DNA from: Bacillota bacterium
Lineage (GTDB): Bacteria > Bacillota > Desulfitobacteriia > Desulfitobacteriales > JAJXUE01
NCBI GenBank assembly: GCA_021783135.1
Contig: JAJXUE010000001.1
Span: forward strand, 175,055 to 234,816
DNA length: 59,762 nt
Direction of reading: 5' to 3'
Within the stretch, counting starts at the first letter, position 1. Every line of letters begins with the position of its first letter. The notes beneath the pieces are model-generated. The model was not told the origin of the DNA and did no database searches. It saw only the letters and a program-made list of their open reading frames with translations. The translations under genes and the position numbers were made by a program. Positions 52,371 through 59,762 of the stretch are shown here, piece after piece.

Positions 52371-53710
52371 GAATTTTAAAATGGCTTTATCCTAACCTTG
52401 GGATCAAACGCTGGTTTATTGTGGCATCTTCAGGTATTTTTCTGTTTGCCGTAGGGTTAGCCGTTTCCAATAACGGTGAGTCACTTGGGTACGTTGAATT
52501 AAAAATGAAGCAGTTTGTCTATTTCATCACTGGGGAAACCCACTGGACTGCAGTGCCGGCAGGAATTGCAGTTTCCTTGATTGGACTGCTGTTAATTGCG
52601 ATCGGCTTTCGCAAGATGCTTAAGGCCTTTATCAGCGCCTTAATGCCGGATTATGAGACCAGCATCGTGGACACTATTTATGAAAAAAGCCAGCTCAAGC
52701 GGGGTCCCAAGATAGTGGTAATCGGTGGCGGAACCGGTTTGTCAGTGTTGTTGCGCGGATTGAAACAATATACCAGTAATCTTACCGCCATTGTTACAGT
52801 ATCTGATGATGGGGGCAGTTCCGGCCGCTTGCGAGAAGATTTGGGTATCTTGCCGCCGGGAGATATCCGCAACTGCTTGGTAGCATTGGCAGATACCGAG
52901 AATTTGATGGACGAACTTTTTTCGTACCGGTTCGATTGCGGTGGGACGTTGACTGGACACAGTTTAGGCAACTTGTTAATTGCGGGCATGACCGATATTG
53001 CCGGTGATTTCCAAAAGGCGATCGACCAGATTAGTAAGGTTTTGGCGATACGCGGTAAGGTTTTAGCCTCGACGCTGGAACAGGTGACTTTAGGCGCGGA
53101 GTTGGAGGATGGGTCAGTTATTAAGGGTGAGAGCAACTTTCGCAACTTTCGCAGCCCGATCAAGCGGGTGTTTCTGGAACCAGACATCTGCGCTACTGTG
53201 CCGGAGGCCATGGAGGCAATCTTTGCGGCGGAAGCAATTATCCTTGGTCCGGGTAGTCTCTATTCGAGCGTTATCCCTAACCTCCTGGTGGACGATATTC
53301 AGCGTGCAATACGCCAAGCGACAGCGTTAAAGCTTTACGTGTGCAACGTAATGACTGAACCGGGTGAAACTACCAACTATACCGCATCCCAGCATCTCAA
53401 AGCACTGATTGAGCATTGCGGCGAAGGCCTGGTGGACGCTGTAATGGTTAACACAGAAGAAATTCCGGTGCATCTCTTGCAAAAGTACAAGAGCAAGGGA
53501 GCGATACCGGTTTATGCAGATATTAAGGAATTGGAGCAGCTGGCAATAAGGGTCATTGAAGAAGACCTGATTTACGAAACTGATTTGGTGCGTCATCACC
53601 CGGAAAAACTGGCAAAATGTATTATTCGCTCAATATTCCGTTCCAAAAACCTGCGGGAACGGGTTACTTTGGTAGATGAATACTTGCTACAGCGCAAACT
53701 TAATGCCTGA
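52367..53710 (+). CDS. yvcK: YvcK/GlmR family gluconeogenesis-morphology factor
   Basis: 447-aa UDP-sugar-binding protein of the CofD-like superfamily, needed for wall precursor supply on gluconeogenic carbon. Start GTG 52367, seven bases after AGGAGGGG. Unlike Bacillus YvcK it has two N-terminal membrane segments (about 17-37 WFIVASSGIFLFAVGLAVS and 60-85 AGIAVSLIGLLLIAIGF); the core begins at about residue 105 (KIVVIGGGTGLSVLLRGLK, VTVSDDGGSSGRLREDLG, PPGDIRNCL). The membrane extension is known in other Clostridia. Confidence 0.93.
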   Translation: MRILKWLYPNLGIKRWFIVASSGIFLFAVGLAVSNNGESLGYVELKMKQFVYFITGETHWTAVPAGIAVSLIGLLLIAIGFRKMLKAFISALMPDYETSIVDTIYEKSQLKRGPKIVVIGGGTGLSVLLRGLKQYTSNLTAIVTVSDDGGSSGRLREDLGILPPGDIRNCLVALADTENLMDELFSYRFDCGGTLTGHSLGNLLIAGMTDIAGDFQKAIDQISKVLAIRGKVLASTLEQVTLGAELEDGSVIKGESNFRNFRSPIKRVFLEPDICATVPEAMEAIFAAEAIILGPGSLYSSVIPNLLVDDIQRAIRQATALKLYVCNVMTEPGETTNYTASQHLKALIEHCGEGLVDAVMVNTEEIPVHLLQKYKSKGAIPVYADIKELEQLAIRVIEEDLIYETDLVRHHPEKLAKCIIRSIFRSKNLRERVTLVDEYLLQRKLNA

Positions 53711-53733
53711 TGACTTGACAAGAGGTGGAATTA

Positions 53734-54675
53734 GTGTCCTTTAGCGGTAAAACTAAAGAGGAATTGGCCCGGATTGAGGTGGAACGGGGCTGCTGCCAAT
53801 TAGCGGAATTGGCAGCACTGGTGCGGATGGATGGGACCTTACAAATTAGCTCCAATCGGCGGATTTCGCTGAATATTGAGAGTGAGAGCGCGCCGGTGGC
53901 GCGGAAAATATTCAAGCTGGCCAAGTTAAGATTGGGAGCTCCCGTGGAAATAGCAGTGCGGCGTAAATTACGCTTAAAAAAGCACAATTCCTACCTGGTG
54001 CGCATCAGAGTTAATGATAAGGTGTTACAGGACTTAGGCTTGGTTGAACAGGACATGCAGATAAGTCCCGGAATTAAACCGGAGCTGCTCAAAAAGGCCT
54101 GCTGCCGCAGAGCATACCTGCGCGGAGCGTTTTTGGGCGGGGGTTCCATCAATAATCCGGAAGGTACATATCACCTGGAGATTATCACGAACGATGAAAC
54201 CCACGCTAAAGCACTATGTAAACTAATCAACCGGTTTAACCTTGGGAGTAAGATTAGTCCCCGTAAAAATTGGTTTATTGTGTATCTTAAAGAAAGCGAG
54301 CATATCGCCGACTTTTTAACCATAATCGGTGCGCATCGCGCCTTACTGGAATTCGAAAACGTCAGGGTGCTCAAAGGGGTTCGCAATCAAGTTAACCGAC
54401 TGGTCAATTGTGAGACCGCGAATTTGGGCAAGACGGTAGATGCGGCTGTGCGCCAAATTGAGAATATTCGGGTAATATCCGAATCTATTGGGCTAGACAA
54501 ATTGGAGAAACCGCTCCAACAATTGGCGGAGACGAGGTTGGAAAATCCGGAAATAAGTCTCAAAGAATTAGGTGAGATGTTAAGTCCAAAAGTAGGGAAG
54601 TCCGGGGTTAACCACCGCATGCGCAAGTTGGAAAAAATAGCTGAGCGCTTGAGTGAGTTCCCGGCAAAAAGGTGA
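53734..54675 (+). CDS. whiA: DNA-binding protein WhiA
   Basis: 313-aa regulator with an N-terminal LAGLIDADG-like fold and a C-terminal helix-turn-helix, linked to cell division and chromosome segregation. Start GTG 53734 after AGAGGTGG. Motifs: MSFSGKTKEELARIE, CCRRAYLRGAFLGGGSINNPE, YLKESEHIADFL, NCETANLGKTVDAA, and the HTH ISLKELGEMLSPKVGKSGVN. It follows yvcK directly, the universal Gram-positive order. Confidence 0.95.
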   Translation: MSFSGKTKEELARIEVERGCCQLAELAALVRMDGTLQISSNRRISLNIESESAPVARKIFKLAKLRLGAPVEIAVRRKLRLKKHNSYLVRIRVNDKVLQDLGLVEQDMQISPGIKPELLKKACCRRAYLRGAFLGGGSINNPEGTYHLEIITNDETHAKALCKLINRFNLGSKISPRKNWFIVYLKESEHIADFLTIIGAHRALLEFENVRVLKGVRNQVNRLVNCETANLGKTVDAAVRQIENIRVISESIGLDKLEKPLQQLAETRLENPEISLKELGEMLSPKVGKSGVNHRMRKLEKIAERLSEFPAKR

Positions 54676-54679
54676 TAAG

Positions 54680-55189
54680 ATGCGTCGTTTAGCCTCCATT
54701 CGTTTTGCAGACGGGAAAAACTCCATGCAGCATCTCCGTGAAACTGCCTCTATGGTAAGGATAATTAGGAATTTCGCAGTGATTCAAGTCAGTAGATATA
54801 TTCCTTTTTTGCGGCTTAAAAATTGGCTTTTTCGCAGTTGTTTAGGTATGCAGGTCGGCCAATACGTTTCGGTGGGTCTTATGGTGATGCTCGATATAGT
54901 TAAGCCGGAATTGATTCACTTGGGTAATAACTGCATTATCGGTTACAATACCACGATATTGGCGCATGAATATTTAATTGAGGAGTTCCGCTACGGTGAG
55001 GTGAGTATCGGAGAAAACGTCTTGATAGGAGCTAATTGTACAATTTTAGCCGGTATAAGTATTGGGCACAACGCTGTGGTCGCTGCGGGCACGGTGGTTA
55101 CGCAAGATGTTGCACCATTTACATTGGTTGGTGGCAATCCGATGCAAGTGTTGCGTCGACCGGACATGGACAAGTCGCCACAAACATAG
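54680..55189 (+). CDS. Hexapeptide-repeat acyltransferase
   Basis: 169-aa left-handed beta-helix acyltransferase. ATG 54680 follows AAGGTG, 4 bp after whiA. A basic amphipathic N-terminus is followed by hexapeptide repeats from about residue 60: VGQYVSVGLMVMLD, LIHLGNNCIIGYNTTILAH, VSIGENVLIGANCTILAGI and SIGHNAVVAAGTVVTQDV. Acetyl-CoA and a sugar or lipid acceptor are typical; the acceptor is unknown. Translationally coupled to whiA. Confidence 0.88.
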   Translation: MRRLASIRFADGKNSMQHLRETASMVRIIRNFAVIQVSRYIPFLRLKNWLFRSCLGMQVGQYVSVGLMVMLDIVKPELIHLGNNCIIGYNTTILAHEYLIEEFRYGEVSIGENVLIGANCTILAGISIGHNAVVAAGTVVTQDVAPFTLVGGNPMQVLRRPDMDKSPQT

Positions 55190-55237
55190 GAATGTAATAG
55201 CCGCAAGAATAGTTACTAATTTCAGGAGGTGGGTCTA

Positions 55238-56617
55238 TTGCGTCTGGGTTATTCGTTAAATTTAGAACAGACTCAAAAGTTAATTATGACTCCTGAATTG
55301 CGTCAGGCCATTACTATCCTGCAAATGCCTGCTATTGAGTTAAGCCAGTATGTCGAGCAGGAACTGTTGGAAAATCCTTTATTGGAAGTAAAAGAGGACG
55401 TGGAAGAGGAACAAGCTGAGGTTAGCCCGCCTGCGGCCGAGCGCGATCCTGATTGGCAGGAGTATTTTCAGGACAGAAGTGATTTAGGCCTAAATCAGCC
55501 TAAGCGCGAGGAATATAATGAATATACCTACGAGAACTTTCTGGTCTCCACCTTAACTTTACAAGAGCACTTGACGCGGCAACTTGACTTAGCTGCAAGA
55601 TCAGCGGAAGAAAAAGAGATTGGGGAATATTTAATCGGCAACATCGATGACAATGGTTATTTAAACATTTCACTCGAGGATGCCGCCCAGGCGCTGCATT
55701 ACAGTGAACAGCGATTAGCTGAAGTATTGCAGCTGATCCAAGGCTTTGAACCAACGGGCGTTGGGGCACGTAATTTAGAGGAGTGCCTCTTATTGCAATT
55801 AGCCCAGCTTGAGGACGCACCACCACTGGCTGAAGCGCTAATTAAACATCATTTAATAGACTTGGCTGCCGGGAAGGTTACTAAAATAGCCTCTGCCCTG
55901 AAAATTATACCCAAGGAAGTTCAGGAATTAGGGGATTTTGTGCGCACCTTGGATCCGAAGCCCGGGCGACAATTCGGTTCAGGTAAGGATGTGCGTTACA
56001 TCGTGCCGGATGTTGTAGTGGAAAAGGTTAACGGTGAGTATATTGTGCTGATCAATGACACTACAGTACCGCGCCTAGGCATTAACCGAGGGTATCGCGA
56101 GGCGTTGATCAACAAGGAGGACACAGAAGCTAAACAGTTCGTGGAAAACAAACTGCATGCAGCCGCCTTTTTAATCAGGAGTATTGAGCAGCGCAGATTA
56201 ACCTTATATAAGGTAGTAAACTGCATTATCGATTTGCAACGGGAGTTTTTCGATAAGGGCATTAAGTTTTTAAGGCCAATGACTCTGCGTGAAGTGGCTG
56301 AGCTAGTCAACCTGCACGAATCAACAGTTAGCCGCGCGACCTCCGGCAAATTCATGCAAGCGCCGCAAGGAGTTTTCGAACTAAAGTTCTTCTTTGACAG
56401 CGGGGTGGAGAATGAAGCCGGTAACATGACCTCGTCTGAATCAATTAAACGGCTGCTGAAGGATCTATTGGACGCTGAAGATAGTGCGAATCCGCTGAGT
56501 GACCAAAAAGTAGCTGATATCCTAAATCATCAGGGCATCAACATATCGCGGCGCACTGTAGCTAAGTACCGCGAAGAAGTTGGCATTCCTTCCACTTCAC
56601 TGCGCAAAAGATATTAG
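55238..56617 (+). CDS. rpoN: RNA polymerase sigma-54 factor
   Basis: 459-aa sigma-54. Start TTG 55238 after AGGAGGTGGG. Region I is Gln/Leu-rich (LNLEQTQKLIMTPELRQAI), an acidic region II follows (about 45-75), then the core-binding region III, the HTH (TLREVAELVNLHESTVSRA) and the RpoN box SRRTVAKYREE near the C-terminus. Sigma-54 needs an enhancer-binding activator; none is in the window. It precedes glycolytic genes. Confidence 0.96.
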   Translation: MRLGYSLNLEQTQKLIMTPELRQAITILQMPAIELSQYVEQELLENPLLEVKEDVEEEQAEVSPPAAERDPDWQEYFQDRSDLGLNQPKREEYNEYTYENFLVSTLTLQEHLTRQLDLAARSAEEKEIGEYLIGNIDDNGYLNISLEDAAQALHYSEQRLAEVLQLIQGFEPTGVGARNLEECLLLQLAQLEDAPPLAEALIKHHLIDLAAGKVTKIASALKIIPKEVQELGDFVRTLDPKPGRQFGSGKDVRYIVPDVVVEKVNGEYIVLINDTTVPRLGINRGYREALINKEDTEAKQFVENKLHAAAFLIRSIEQRRLTLYKVVNCIIDLQREFFDKGIKFLRPMTLREVAELVNLHESTVSRATSGKFMQAPQGVFELKFFFDSGVENEAGNMTSSESIKRLLKDLLDAEDSANPLSDQKVADILNHQGINISRRTVAKYREEVGIPSTSLRKRY

Positions 56618-56649
56618 TACAATTCAAGCATTAGACGGGAGGGTTGCCA

Positions 56650-57627
56650 ATGCAGCACCCTGCTATTTTAGGACTTGATATTGGGGGCACTTTGCTCAAA
56701 ATGGGCTTGGTAAACCAACAGGGGGATTTGTTGTGCTGGGATGAAAAACCATACCTCGCAGGTAATAATTATCAAGCGCTACTTCATTTAGGCGCGACAA
56801 TGGCAGAGGACTTACTACGCAAAGCACGGTGCAGTTGGCAGGATATTGCGGGTGTGGGCGTGGGAATTGCGGCTTTTTTGGACTTGCCGCGTGGGATAGT
56901 GGTTGAGGCCGTAAATCTGGGCTGGCATGATGTCCCCTTACGGCAAGATCTCGAGAAATTGTGGTCAAAACCGGTTTATGTGGATAATGACGCCAATGTT
57001 GCCGCGCTGGGCGAAAAATGGGCCGGCGTAGGGAAAGGGTCAGATAATTTGCTTTGTTTGACCCTTGGTACCGGTGTCGGGGGAGGCGTGGTAATCGGCG
57101 GTAATATATATCACGGCGCCAACGGTTCGGCGGGAGAGATTGGTCATCTTACGGTAAAACGCCGGCGCGGTCATCCGTGTAATTGCGGCAAACGAGGGTG
57201 CCTGGAAACGGAGGTTTCGGCCAGAGCAATCGTCCGAGAGACGCTTGCACGAATAAAATTAATCCAATCTGAGCAACTGCAGCAAGAATATCAAGCCACG
57301 GGGACGTTAAGCGGGCAGTCGGTTATCAAACAAGCTATCGAGGGCGAACCGGTGTGTTGCAAGGTTATTGCACAAGCCGGCCGCGTTTTGGGGCGCGCGT
57401 TGGCAGAAATCAGCTACGTGTTAAACCCGGAGCTCATCATCATTGGTGGCGGCCTCTCTATTGCTGGGGAGATTCTGTATAGCCCGCTACGTGCGGCTTA
57501 TGCTGCTAACGTTTTGCCGTGCGTAGGTCAAGCTACAGCGATAGTCGCCGCCCAACTGGGGAATAAGGCCGGTATGATCGGTGCAGCGAAGTTAACTCAA
57601 GGTGCCGCGCACCAATTTAAAGCATAA
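56650..57627 (+). CDS. ROK family glucokinase
   Basis: 325-aa sugar kinase. ATG 56650 follows GGGAGGG by 6 bp. ATP-phosphate motif LDIGGTLLKMGLV; catalytic Asp in VDNDANVAALGE; LTLGTGVGGGVVIGG; GEIGH; and the zinc site CNCGKRGCLET diagnostic of ROK proteins. No N-terminal HTH, so it is a kinase and not a ROK repressor. Glucose is the likeliest substrate given pfkA, gap and pgk downstream. Confidence 0.9.
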   Translation: MQHPAILGLDIGGTLLKMGLVNQQGDLLCWDEKPYLAGNNYQALLHLGATMAEDLLRKARCSWQDIAGVGVGIAAFLDLPRGIVVEAVNLGWHDVPLRQDLEKLWSKPVYVDNDANVAALGEKWAGVGKGSDNLLCLTLGTGVGGGVVIGGNIYHGANGSAGEIGHLTVKRRRGHPCNCGKRGCLETEVSARAIVRETLARIKLIQSEQLQQEYQATGTLSGQSVIKQAIEGEPVCCKVIAQAGRVLGRALAEISYVLNPELIIIGGGLSIAGEILYSPLRAAYAANVLPCVGQATAIVAAQLGNKAGMIGAAKLTQGAAHQFKA

Positions 57628-57636
57628 GGAGAGTAA

Positions 57637-58602
<966 letters not shown>

Positions 58603-58631
58603 ATCAAATACCACATCCTTAAGCTGGGTAA

Positions 58632-59675
<1,044 letters not shown>

Positions 59676-59677
59676 AA

Positions 59678-59699
59678 AGAGGGGCAGACCCCTCTAGTT
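59678..59699 (+). terminator. Hairpin between gap and pgk
   Basis: 7-bp perfect stem AGAGGGG/CCCCTCT, loop CAGA, then AGTTTT. Possibly a partial terminator or an mRNA processing/stability element. Confidence 0.5.
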
Positions 59700-59719
59700 T
59701 TGTGGAAAGGGGACTCCAG

Positions 59720-59762
59720 ATGCAAAAGAAAACGGTCAAAGATTTTGTGGTAAGGGCAAGAG
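59720..59762 (+). CDS. pgk: Phosphoglycerate kinase, N-terminal fragment
   Basis: ATG 59720 after AAAGGGGA opens a frame MQKKTVKDFVVRAR that runs off the window. It fits the beginning of phosphoglycerate kinase (MxKKTVxD...), the gene that normally follows gap. Only 14 residues are visible, so the call leans on context. Confidence 0.75.
   Translation, partial: MQKKTVKDFVVRAR

Noticed and set aside
55186-55212. AGGA...GAAT pair before rpoN as an eighth SigH-type site
   Set aside because: The spacer is 9 nt instead of 11-12 and the W positions are poor.

Overview
The window is a continuous stretch of a spore-forming Gram-positive (Firmicutes) chromosome. The best fit is a Clostridia/Peptococcaceae-like organism. 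The evidence is: spoIID, spoIIQ-like and spoIIID around murA and mbl; long-form hpf next to secA; the rapZ-yvcK-whiA block; sigI-rsgI; strong GGAGG-type ribosome sites; and no lipopolysaccharide genes. Moderate G+C and frequent TTG/GTG starts fit this. Genus and species cannot be read from the sequence. Almost everything is chromosomal core. I see no insertion sequence, prophage, CRISPR array, tRNA or rRNA.

Layout. 1-2.6 kb: end of the ATP synthase operon (atpG partial, atpD, atpC). 2.7-12.1 kb: wall and sporulation block (YwmB-like protein, murA, spoIID, spoIIQ-like M23 protein, spoIIID, mbl), interrupted by a PAS-GGDEF-EAL protein and a minus-strand lipoprotein with a duplicated cupredoxin-like domain. 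12.2-21.5 kb: envelope block (class A PBP, WecG/TagA transferase, sigI-rsgI, GT4, fabZ, Wzy-type ligase, GT2-like fragment). 21.6-25.5 kb: comFC, a zinc-ribbon protein, a DnaA-box cluster and a polar amino-acid ABC transporter. 25.6-32.9 kb: hpf, a conserved unknown, a 24-residue ORF, an HD-GYP protein, DUF5317, secA, and prfB with its programmed frameshift. 33-40.4 kb: split transketolase, ftsEX, ctpA, a degenerate ctpA paralogue and an orphan binding protein. 40.5-47.4 kb: uvrBA, HAD phosphatase, FMN hydroxy-acid dehydrogenase. 47.5-59.8 kb: radical SAM protein, orphan solute-binding protein, PHP-rapZ-yvcK-whiA-acyltransferase-rpoN, then glycolysis (ROK kinase, pfkA, gap, start of pgk).

The most interesting signal is regulatory. 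By eye I find seven copies of a bipartite motif, RNAGGAWWW-N11/12-RNNGAATWW, in intergenic DNA just upstream of genes. This is the published recognition pattern of the early-sporulation/competence sigma factor SigH. Copies before murA, mbl and hpf match perfectly. Those before ftsE and comFC have one mismatch. Those before the PAS-GGDEF-EAL gene and fabZ have two. Together they suggest that wall synthesis, the elongation cytoskeleton, division (ftsEX), DNA uptake and ribosome hibernation are wired to SigH here. Other sigma-specific sites also fit their genes: a SigF-like site before spoIIQ and a SigI-like site (ACCCCC...CGTA) before sigI. Further points are an RBS-masking hairpin at comFC whose 5' arm would be left off by the SigH-type promoter, five DnaA boxes in 113 bp, and a pseudoprotease beside ctpA that has lost both catalytic residues and the PDZ domain. 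All positions and motif matches were read by eye; no database search or folding program was run.
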